Made by a program: the position numbers and the translations under genes | Shown: positions 14,822 through 26,800 of the stretch, in pieces | Numbering within the stretch: position 1 is the stretch's first letter | How the letters are laid out: each line of letters opens with the position of its first letter | Notes under the pieces: model-generated | Seen by the model: the letters and a program-made list of their open reading frames with translations, nothing else | Told to the model about the DNA's origin: nothing | Databases searched by the model: none | Source of the DNA: Sphingomonas sp. QA11 | Lineage (GTDB): Bacteria > Pseudomonadota > Alphaproteobacteria > Sphingomonadales > Sphingomonadaceae | Reading direction: 5' to 3' | Assembly: GCF_028473665.1 (NCBI RefSeq) | Contig: NZ_CP098774.1 | Span: forward strand, 744,001-808,000 | DNA: 64,000 nt

Positions 14822-17800
14822 ATGACTATCCGTGAAGCGTTCCTCCCCCGCCTGGATCACCGCTCGATGCTGCTGATCGGCGTGAGCATCGCAACGCTCG
14901 CGTCCGGACTCGCCGCGACCCCCGCGAATGCCCAGTCGACTCTGTCGGGGATATTGGGGACGAAGGCCAACGCGCCAAAACCACAGCCGCAGGGTCCTTC
15001 GACTACGCCGCAGCGCGGTGTCACGATGAACCAGGCGTTGTCGCGTCAGCGCGCCACCAGTTCACGGGCCGAACAGATCCGTGCCTATGTCATCTCCGCG
15101 CGCGATGCCGTGGTCGCAGCCAATCGCGGCAATGTGACTGACGGGCTTTCATCCAGCGGTCTCGATCCAACGGCCAATATCCGTGAGGCAGTGGCCGCTG
15201 CGCGGGCGGGTGATTCCGCGCGCGCCAACGAACTGCTGATCGCAGCCAGCGCCAGCCTCGACGATACCGGGTTGAAGACCTGGCAGGGGGCGGGGCTCCC
15301 GGCCCAGACCACCGGCGCGGACGGCAAGATCAAGGTCGCGATCGACCAGACCCAGGAGCGGGCGCTGCTCTCCTGGAATAGCTTCAATATCGGTGCCAAC
15401 ACGACGCTGCAGTTCAACCAGAAGTCGAACGGTGTCGCGCAGCCCGGCTGGGTCGCCGTCAATCGCGTATCGAACGCAGTCGCGCCGAGCCAGATCCTGG
15501 GTAACCTGACTGCGGACGGCACCGTGGTCGTGCTCAACCAGAGCGGGATCATTTTTGGCCAGAACAGCCAGGTGAATACGCATTCGCTGCTGGCGTCGAC
15601 ATTGGAGCTTGGCAATGCGGCGCGGTTTGTGTCCGGGAACACCGGGCCGACACAGGCGACGACCATCGCCGAGCGCAACAGCATATTCCTGCAAAATGGC
15701 CTGTTCACGCCAGCGAACGGAACGACGGGCAGAATAGATGCGGGGTATATCGGACCGCTGCTCGTTTCGGGAATGTCGCTAGGCAACGGCACCCAGTTCA
15801 GCAATACGCCCGAAGGCGGGATCGTTGTTGATCACGGTGCCAATATCAAGAGCAGCGCCGGCGGATTTGTCATGTTGACGGCGCCGAAGATCGAAAATGC
15901 GGGCACCCTCATCGCCGTCGACGGGCAAGTCAGCCTTCAGGCGGGGCGCGCGGTCACCTATGATCAATCGACGGGCGCGGGCAGCGCCTCCGACCCGTTC
16001 GTTCGTGGATACAAGCTAAACAGCTTCGTCTATAGCGGACAGGCCGAGGGGACCATCGTCAACGCCGGATTGATCGAGTCCCGTCGCGGCTATATCTCGC
16101 TGGGCACTGGGGCCGATGGCTCGATTACGCATAGCGGCCTGCTCTCGACCACGACGAGCGTTTCGCGCAATGGCAAGATATCGCTCACCTCCGGCAGCGT
16201 CCTGCTTGCGGGTAGCAGTGACCCTGCGATGGCAAGTGGCATTGAAATGCTGGCGGACGGTAATGGCGAAACCATTCCGCGAGGATCTGCCAATGAGCCG
16301 GCGGGCTTCAAGACTTCTCAGATCGAGATCGGAACTCAAATCCTGATTGAGGGGCGGCCGGTGGGGGCCCTGATCGCGACCAATTTCTCGATGGGGCGGA
16401 ATGCCCTGATTTATGCCCCGGGGGCCAATATTTCCGTGGGCGTCAAGACGATCACGGACGAGACGTTCGATGTCGTCCATCCGGGGCATATCGATATTGC
16501 CGGCGGCGCCATGATCGACGTCAGCGGCCTCAAGGATGTCCAGCTCGCTGCCTCGCGCAACCAGATCGCCATCACGCCGGTGAAGCGTGGCGAGTTGCGC
16601 GACACGCCCAATTATCGGGAAGTGGCGCTTGACGGGAATTTCTCGCTCAATGGTGCCACGCTATATGTGGATCCGCGCATTTCGGGCGTGCGAGATGACG
16701 GCGTTGCCTGGGTCGGATCGCCTCTGATCGAGGCAGGCAGCCTCGCCAGCCAGATCAGCAGTTCCGCCGCAGAATTTTTGACGAAGGGTGGTTCGGTCAA
16801 CCTGTCGACCAGCGAACTGCGCAACTTCTCCAACGTTCGCGTGAGCACCGCTCCTTCGGTTCATATCGCACGCGATGCCGTGATCGATTTCTCGGGCGGG
16901 TGGGTGAACTACGCGGCCGGAAGCGTGAAAACGAGCAAGCTCGTCACCAATGACGGGCGTGTCGTCGATATCAGCCAGGCCAATCCGAACGATGTCTATG
17001 TGGGGGTGGCCGAGGGATTCAGCTCGGTCCAACCCCGGTTCGGTGTCCTCAATACCTTTGTCAATCCGGCCACCGAGACGAGTCGATACGAACAATCTTA
17101 TGATGAGGGCCGCGATGCCGGCGCGCTGACGATCAACGCAGCCGCAGTGTCGGTCGACGGTACGGTCTACGGGAATGCTTTCGCGGGTGCGCGACAGATC
17201 AATCGTGGCACTCGGCCAAGCCTTGCATCGCAGGCGAGTGGGCGCCTCCTCCAACGGTCTCCTTATGAACTGCCCGCTGGCGGCGCCCTTTCGATCACCT
17301 CGTTGGGCGACGTGCTTGTCTATCACGGCAGGCGGGGCTCGGCGGAATCCGACTGGTCGGAACTTCTGCTCGACGACACCATGCTTTCCGGCGCGGGCCT
17401 TTCGCGATTGTCGTTGAGTGCGGCCGGCTCCGTGACCTTCGCGGATGCCGCTCCCTTCACCTTGCAGACGCCGGACGCGCTGACGATCACCGGCGCGTCG
17501 CGTGTCGAACTGGCCCCTGGTGGCGCATTGGTCGTCGGGGCCGGGCGCACCATTCGTTTCGACGGTACCGTGGAGGTCGCCTCAGGCTCGATCACGGCCC
17601 GGACGATGCTCGTCGGCAAGGCGACCGACGCGCTGGGTGCGGGGCATCTCGATTTGGCCAAGAGCAACGGTTCGGCATTTCGGACAGGCCTTTATGGGGA
17701 TGGCAACGGCGACGATATCAGCCCCAACTATCTCTACGCGCAGAATCCGGGCGATTTGAACCCGTTTGATATCGTCGTGACGGGGTCGCTTTCGACCGCC

Positions 17801-20800
17801 GGACTCTGGGTCAATGATTTCGCGCAGGCGGGCCTCGGCCGCGGTGGTGCGTTCAGCGACGGGGGAAGCATCAGCCTGACCGTAGCGCCCAGGGTGTTCG
17901 CCGCGGTGGGAAGCGATTTGGAGTCCGCGAGGGAAGCGATAGACCTTAGTGGCAGCATCCGGCTGAGGGGATCGCTCAACGTGGGATCCGGCGGATATGT
18001 TACGCCGACCGGCGGATTGGTGTTGACCGGCAAGGGTGGCGATGTCTCGCTGATCAACGCAACGGTCTATGCATCGACCAATCTGACGTTCAGCGGCCTG
18101 CTCCGTGGCGATACCGATTTCTCGGCGGTCGCCAACCTGCCGATTGAGGGTACCAACCAGTCGGTGGAGTTCACGCCGGTTCCTGGCGGCCAGAATGTCG
18201 ATGCCGTGTTGGCCGCGCTGGTTCCTACGCCGAGTTCGACAATCGACCTCGCTTCAGGATCGATCAGGGGCTTCGGCTTCGCCGGCGGCGGCACGTTCAC
18301 GCTCGTCGCGCCGGACATAAGCTTCGGTTCGGACAACCGGGCTGGCAGTACCCATATCGGTTTCGATTTCTTCAGGACCACGGGCTTCGGCACGCTGGAT
18401 GTCAGCAGTTATCGCTCGCGGATCGTGGACGATGTGTTTGCCAATGATCGGGTGAGCAAATCGGCCTTTCTGGAGACCACGCGTTTCGTTGTCGGCGCAG
18501 GCGAAAGGTTCGATCTTACGCAATGGATGCTGCCTACGTTCCTCAACGCGGACCAGACCAAGGCGTTGCGCGGGCTTGCTACAGGGGCGGACCTGACTGC
18601 CCAGTCGTTTCTGTCGCCTACGAAGAACGACAACCTCTGGGATCAGCGGGCTGCCCATCTTGTGTTGGGCGGCCTGACTGAACTCGATGTGCTTGCGGGA
18701 GGGCAGGTCACCGGTGCTCCGGAAGCGAGCCTGACGGTCAGCAAGCTCTATAACGCCGGTAGCATCATCCTTCATGGGGGCACGATCTCGCAACGCGGCG
18801 ATCTGATCATGAGCCTTTTGCAGGGTGGTCTTGGCGTGCGCGGGACCGACCTCGGCGGCCGCGGTCTCGCCGAAGCATTTGGTGGGCCGCCGGACGCGGA
18901 AGGGCGCTTCAACGAGCAGGCGACAAACGCCGCCGGTGTAACCAGTTCCGGCCGGCTCCTCACGAACCAGGAACTTGTCACACGCGAAGGCGCGGATCGG
19001 CTGATTTATTTCCTTGGGCTCATGGACGAATCCCGGGGGGTTCTTCTCACTTCCGGAAGCACGACCGATCTATCGGGCGTCGCCCTGGTGAATCCGCGCG
19101 CGCCCTTCAAGTCCAATGGTGATCGAATCCGTGTCGGGCGTGTGGTTGACGGTGGCACCCTGCGCACGGACCCCGCACGGCAGGTAGTCAGGTCGATAGC
19201 GGCTAACGCGTTGGCGACAATCGATACGGGGCGAACGCTGGTTCGGCAGGACGGTGCTACGCTGGATATCAGCGGGGCGAGTGCGGTGTTCGACCAGGCG
19301 ATCGGGCTGGGATCCTACGCGCCCTATCTCGAGTGGAGCAAGGCCGGAACGATCTCGGCACTGGCGGGCGGCTCGCTTGGAACAACCCTCATCGCCGCGC
19401 GCGGCGGTAATGGTCGCGCCGAAGGCGGGGTCCTCGAGTGGCTTCGTCCGACCATAGGCGGCTCGAGCGGCGGTAGCGATTTCAATTATCTGTCGGCGAA
19501 CCTGATCGCGCAGAGCGGTTTCGACACCCTCATTGCGCGCGGAGGGCTGACGCTCGACGGCGATTTCTCGCTGACCCTGCGTAAGGCCCTGATGGTCACC
19601 TCACAGGACCCGGTCGTGGCCGGGAATCTCTTCGATACAGATGCGAGTGTTTCGATCGGCGCTACGGCTGGCACCAATGCGTCAATATCGGCTTCCTATA
19701 TCCGGTTCGCCAGCCGGCGGGGGATAGTCGGCGGAGATGTCGCGCAAGCGGGCGACGCGGATGTGAGGTTCATCGCGGGGACGCAGGGAATTGATCTCGC
19801 CGGGGGTATTCGTTTCGACAAAAGCATCGCCTCGTTGCTGTTCGGCACGCCGGGCGATGTTCGCCTCATAGGTGTCAACGACCAGACGCCGGGCAATCTC
19901 CCTGTCTATAACGGCCAGTTGTTTGCAAACGCCGACATCACGTTCGATGCGCGCCGAACCTATGCGACCACGGGAACCGGAAACCTCCAGGGGATGTTGG
20001 AGGCGCTTCCGGCGGATCGATCACGACCGTACGATCTGCTTGCTCTGGGTGACCATAAGATCACCTTTGGCAATTCCTATCTCGATCCGAATGCACCATT
20101 GCCCTTGTCGGCAGGTTCGCATCTGCGGGTGCTGGCTGCGCAAATTATCCAGAATGGCTATCTGGCCGCGCCTCTCGGCTTGCTTGAACTCGGCAGCGCG
20201 ACGTCGATCAGCGTTGATGGAACTCAATCGACGCCGACTAGGTCCGTGACCTTCGGTGCCGGCAGCATCACGACTGTTTCCGGTTTCGGCACCAACATCC
20301 CTTATGGTACGACGACTGATCTCATCGAATATTTCTTCCCGACGCTTGGGACACCGATAACCAGGCTCCCAGCCGGGGAACTGCGGCTTGCGGGGAATTC
20401 GATCGTTCAGGAAACGGGAGCGCTCTTCGACGGCCGGGGCGGTGGCGATGTCTTTGCCTATGAATTCCAATCCGGCGTCGGCGGTTCCCGCGATGTTCTC
20501 GACCGCTTCAACCGCGATGGGTTCAGCAGCAATGGTTATGATCCCGCGACCGGCATCGGCTATCAATATGCCGACCGACGGCAAGTCTTTGCTTTGGTGG
20601 CGATCGGCCAACTCGGCAAAATCGCGCCCTATGATCCCATCTATTCGGCGGACTATGGCAGTGCCGGTCCGGTCGACCTCTACGGTGCCAATGCCGGCCG
20701 CACCGTCATCCTTGATGGCGGTCAGGGTGTCGCGGCGGGTGAGTATCTCCTGGTTCCGGCGAAATATGCGATGTCGATTCCCGGCGCTCTCCGGCTGGTC

Positions 20801-23800
20801 GAGAATACCGATGCCGCCGCGTTGATTCCGGGGACAAGCTCCAGACTGCTTGATGGAAGCATCGTCGTCGGCGGTACCTATGGCTATGCGGGGACCGGCA
20901 TATCGGAGTCGGCGAGACGGTCTTTCACCGTTCAGTCGAAGGACGTCTTTCTCAAATATTCGCAGATCAAGACCACCAGCGGTTCCGGCTATATCGCGGC
21001 CAAAGCAGTCAAGGGCGGGCTCGGACGTTCACGCTTGCCGCTCGACGCGGCGCGAGTCGTGCTGGCGCCGCTCAGCGAGCTCCGCGTTGCCGGCATATTC
21101 GACACGACGCCCGTCGATGGCGGCCAGGGCGGGCAGTTTGATATCCTTGGTCAGAACATCGTCATCGGGGGAGACGGACGCCAGGCGAGCGCAGGCGTCC
21201 TGCGGGTGAGCGACAGCACGCTCAACAAGCTCAATGCCGCCAGTCTCCTTGTCGGTGGCCAGCGTACGGAAAATGCCGACGGCACGACCACGATCGCCGC
21301 AACAGCCGCGAATATCACCGTGGCGGGCGGTGCGCATCTTCAGGCCCCGGAACTGCTTCTTGCCGTCGGCGGCAATGGATCGCGCCTGACGGTCGAGGAC
21401 GGAGCCCAGATCGCCGCGATCGGAGCCGTCGGCACGCAGTCGGGCTCGGACTATATGGCGTCGGCCGACGGGTCGTTGCTCCGCCTGGCGAACGGCAAGG
21501 AGCGGCTGGTGACACGCACCGGCACTGGCAGCAACATGTCGTCGATCGAGATCGGCGCAGCCACACTCTCCGGTGACGCACTTGGACTGGATTCGAGCGG
21601 CAGTTTCGCCGTCTCGAACGCAGCAGATTTGCACGCTAAGTGGATTGCCGTCAGCGGCCAGTCGATCCGGTTCGATGGCGGCAACGACGTGGCCGGCCAG
21701 GCTGGCGTGATCGGCTCGAATCTTGAGGCGAAGCTCGCATTGGCCGAGCGGTTGACCGTCCGCTCGCCGGGCACGATCCGTTTCTCGGCCGGCACGCATC
21801 AATTCAACGACCTCGTGCTTGATACCGCTTCGCTCGCTGCCAGTGCGCGCGGGGGCTCCGCCGGATCGGTGCTCGTCAAGGCCGGCAATGCGCGCCTCCT
21901 GAACTCGACCGGCGCCAATGATGGCTGCGCCACGGCTGGTATGTGCGCCCCTGCCGGGTCCTTTACGCTCAACGCCGCCACGCTCAGCTTCGGCGCGAAC
22001 AGCGTGCGCGCCACGGGCTTTGCTGGCGGCGTCACGCTTGCCGCCAGCGACGGAATGTATGTCGAGGGCAAGGGCAGCTTCTCGACCGGCGATGCATCAC
22101 TGACGCTGCGGACACCGTTCCTCGCCGATCGGGCGTCGGCTGCCGATCCACGTGAGCAGAAAGTCCGGCCCGACTACACCTTTTTGAGCACTGGTGATTT
22201 TGCGATGAACGCGGCCGGAACCAACGGTGCCGCGAAGATCGACGGCAATGCGGCGCCTGGGGCGCGGATCGCGATCGGAACGATCGATGACAGGGCCCGG
22301 TCGGTCGCCATCGATGGCGGCAGGATTCGGGCGACTGCCGGCATCATCGATATACAGTCGAAGACCGATATCGCACTGCGCGGCGCCTCGCTCGAGGTAC
22401 CGGGTTTCGAGCAGACCTTCGGTGATAAGGTGGATCCGGTAACGGTCTCGGCCGGTGGCGGGACGATCAATCTCCTCGCGGCGAACGGCAATATCAACCT
22501 CGATTCACGGACTTCGCTGGTCAGCGACACCGGACTGGGCAGCGCGGGTACGATCAATCTGCTCGCGAGCAACGGGGCGATCACGCTTGACGCTACGATC
22601 AATTCGGAAGCGAAGGGGAGGCGGCAGGGGTCCTTCACCTTCGATTCCGGCACCGGGGCATTCGGCCTTGGCGGTTTCGTCGATCGCTACGGCACGTTGT
22701 TCGGCGGAGATTTTCGGGTGCGCTCGGGTGCGGGCAATCTTGATCTCGGGGCCGGCCAGACTCTTAATGCGAAGAATGTCACGCTGACCGCGGATGGCGG
22801 AGCGATCACCATCGCCGGTACCATCGATACGTCGGGCGTGAATGTCTCTGGCATGTCGGCGGACGATGCCCGCAATGCCGCCGTGAATGGTGGCGACATC
22901 GCGCTTTGGGGCAATTCGGGTGTTACGCTGACGTCGACGGCGAGGCTCGATACCCACACGACCGGCTACGCTGCTACCGATAGCCGCCCGGCTACCGCGG
23001 GGGACGTCACGATCGGGATCAAAAGCCAGAGCGCGGCGATCACCATCGCAAAGGGGGCGATCATCGACGCAGGAGCGCGTCGCACCCAGGCCGACCCGGG
23101 AGTTGGGCGTCTGATCCCGCAAGTGATCACCGATCCCGCGACCGGCAATCCGGTGACGGTCTATCGCTATGCCGAGCCCGATGCCGGCGGAAAGGTCAGC
23201 TTTCGCGCGCCCGTGATCGGGGATGGAAAGGACAAGGTCGCGGTCAGCCTGGGCGGTGCGATCCAGGGCGCCGGCAGCATCCAGCTCGAAGCATTCCAGC
23301 GGTACGATCTCGACGCCATCGCGAACAGCGGACTCTATTCGGGCATCTCGCGCGCCGCGGATGGCACGTTGCTCCTCAACATGGCGGCGGTCGGCGCCAA
23401 TCCGTTCACCGAACGCTTCACGCTCGCTGATGGTACCTCCTCGCTGGTCCAGTTCATCCAGGATTTCGGCGTGTCGACGGTCGACGGAAGCAGCCTGGAG
23501 GGGGTCCGCTTGCGGCCGGGTGTGGAGCTTGCGTCGACCGGCGGCATCAAAACCGAAACCCAGTGGAATCTCGCGGCTGCGTCCTTCTCGCCGGAACAAC
23601 TCCAGGCCGCCGTCGGTGCGGGCGTGTTGAAGGTCATCCCTGAGCTCAGTCAGGGTGGGCAGACCCAGTACAGGGTTGTGCCGGGCAGGGAGGGCGATCT
23701 GCTCGAACATTATGCGACGTTCCTCTATCGCGTCGATGGCTCGGCTCGGGGAGAGGCACCAGTCGTCACTCTGCGGGCTGGAGGAAATCTAACTGTAAAT

Positions 23801-26800
23801 CGGAGCATTTCGGACGGCTTCTTCACCTTCCGGGACAAGTCCGATCCAGCCTATACCAATTATCAGCTCGGCGGCGGTGATCGCGGCTATTCGCCCGCGC
23901 TTCAATTCTCCTGCGGTGGCAACACCGGCAATTGCGGTACTATTGTCAGCTATCGCGACGGCGTCGCGAATAACCCTGGCGTCAACGGTACGATCGCCAT
24001 CTCGCTGAGTTCAGCGGCCGTGCAAGGCGATATGACGTCGGGTGCGCCCTATGTGAACTCCCCCCTGTCGCTCATCGGGAACGGCGCGGCCGGCGCCGTC
24101 GACGCGAATGGCAACCCGGTCGGCGATACGCTCGGATTTGGTGAGCTGTTCCCATTGCTGTCCAGCAACACGGCGATGCACTCGTCCGATCTTCGTCTTG
24201 TCGCGGGGGCGGGAAGCATCCTTTCGGCCAATCCGCTCCAGGTCAACCGGGCACTCAACGCGGATATGACGGTTTCTGGCGAATTCTCCTATCGCCTCAC
24301 CGCGACCGGTACGGTGAACTATGCCGGCCCGCTCCAGTTCCGCCTGTTCCGGTCGTCGACAGATACGAACCAGGTAAACTTCAACATCGGCGATACGCTG
24401 AAGCTTACCAACACGACGGCGGGCCTCGACCGCCTCAAGGATGATGCATATACCCAGTTCAGCTGGGGCACGGGGACAACGGGGCTAAGCGCCGATGCGC
24501 GCGCCGCTGCCCGGGCCTATTTCGCGGGCAAGGGATATAGTTTTACCGGATCGGCAAACCAGCCGTCCGGGATCATCGCGCCGCTCTCCGAAGTTGTCGG
24601 TTTCCTGCAGTCCTTCGAGCCGACCTACCAGGCTGGCCTCGCCACTGGCAGAACGGGCTACTCGGCCAACCGAACGCCTCCCGTCATCCGTTACGGCAAT
24701 GCCAATCAGCAGAATAGCCCGGATGCTCCCAACCAGGCTCATGTACGGACCTATATCCGGACCGGAGACGGTGCGGTCGATGTAGCCGCTTCGCGCGATA
24801 TCGATCTTCGTGGAGCATCCGCCCCGGTGTATCGGCGCGCCGACGGAACATTGGCTCAGCAACCCAATTACGACGGTAGCCAGGCAGCACAAGCTGCTCA
24901 ATTCGCCTCCGCTGCGATCTATACGTCGGGGGTGCGTGTCGCCCCGATAAATATCAACGCACGAGTCATGGGCGATGGCGCGCTCGTATCGATCACACCT
25001 GATAGCCCCTATCTGGTGCCGGGGATCGAAAAGGTCGACTTCATACCGTCGCCGAGAGCCCTTTCCGATACCTTGCCTGTCCTTGCGCGGGGCGGTGGCG
25101 ATATTGTGCTCGATGCCGGGCGCGATGTGCTTGGCCGGCGCGATGCGTGGAGCGAGACGCTTGGCGCGTCCGGCCAAAGCTACGCAGGCGCGAGCAATGG
25201 CTCCAGCACCGGAGCGGGCGTTACCGCCGGACAGTTTGCACAAAGATGGCTGACCGGCGGAATCGGTGTCGATACGGAACTCGGCATTGCCTCGCGGTAT
25301 TTTACATCCGGTGTAGGTGCTCTCGGCGGTGGCGACGTGAAGGTTCGCGCCGGGCGGGATGTCACGGATCTGAACGTGGTTCTTGCCTCCGGCGTCACCA
25401 CCAATATGACCGACGCAGGTGCAGCCATGCTGGCCTTCGGCAGCGGCGATCTGTCGGTGGCGGCCGGCCGCGATATTCTCGCTGGCCGTTTTGATATCGC
25501 AACCGGGGCGGCTTCGGTCCACGCCGATGGTGATGTCGCGGCCTTCGGCATGGAGCCGCTTGCAGCGCAGACACCGCAATATCTGAGGATCCGCTTGTCG
25601 AATGCCGTCGTCGATGTCTCGGCGCGGGGGGCGGCAACGGTCGCGAGTGTTTCCGCGCTGGGCGTCGATCAATCGTTCAATTCTGCGGGCTTTTTCAGTC
25701 CTGCGGCTTCGTTCAGCCTTTCAGCGACCGGGACTGCAAAAATTGCGCAGACGGCCGGGATTGGGGGCCGTACCGACTATGGGCAGCAACCTTCCTATAT
25801 TCCGCCCGGAGTGATCACTCCTACCGCTTATACCCAGGTGTTGCCGCCGACCCTGGAAATGACATCGCTCACTTCGAGTGTCGAGTTGCCGCGCAATTCT
25901 GCACAGCTTCTCTATCCATCGACGATCGGCCAGCTCCGCCTGTTCAGCGCGGGCAATATCGATCAACTGGTGATCGCGATGAGCGACGCTGATCCGTCAT
26001 CGCTCGGAGGCGCCTTCGCGGCGCCGGCGGGCACGGTAAGCTATCAGCTTCCGTTCGTGACGGTGGACACGACCGACGCGCAACTGCGTGACCAGCATAA
26101 CCAGCGCATTACCCATGCCGGCGATCCGGCGCCGGTGCGCATCTACAGCAACGGCGACATCGATCAGTCTGCGATCTTCCTGCCTAAACAGGCCAGGATC
26201 ACGGCCGCGGGCGACATCGTCGACATGTTCTTCAATGGTCAAAACCTGTCGTCTGAAGACGTGACTCGAATCCGCGCGGGCGGCGATATCGTTGGGACCA
26301 CCGCGGCCGCCGGCGGCCTGCCTTTCGTCAAATCAAGCAATTTCATTCTCGGCGGTCCAGGCACGCTGATCGTCGAGGCCGGCGGCGATCTGGGTCCGTT
26401 CGTGACGTCCGCCAACGTCACATCGCCCGTCGACGGCAAGACCTACACCTTTGCTGGTGGCATTCGCACGATCGGGAATGACTATAACCCGTGGCTGACC
26501 GGTGCGGGAGCAGATATGAGCGTCCGTTTCGGCATGGCCGCTGGCGCTGACTATGCGGCGCTGCGCGAAACATATCTAAACCCGGAGAATCTCGCCCGAC
26601 TGGATGGAGACTTGTTCGAGCAGGTCAAGGACAGCTTCGGCAATCAACGGCCTGATCGCGGCAAGCCGATCTATGCGCCGCTGCTTGCCGAGTGGTTGCG
26701 GGACAATGCGCCGGACGCCTTCGCTTCGCTATTCGGTGGGCAGAATTTCCCTGACACCCCGGCGGGCAATGCCGTGCTTGCCGTGGTGTCCTATGGGAAA

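Noticed and set aside
22505..23710. Long minus-strand open frame (401 codons) inside tpsA
   Set aside because: A shadow of the repeat-rich tpsA frame. Composition is skewed to Arg, Asp and Ile-His doublets and there is no ribosome site.
24485..25672. Minus-strand open frame (395 codons) inside tpsA
   Set aside because: Same reason: it lies wholly within the tpsA coding region and shows no recognisable protein features.
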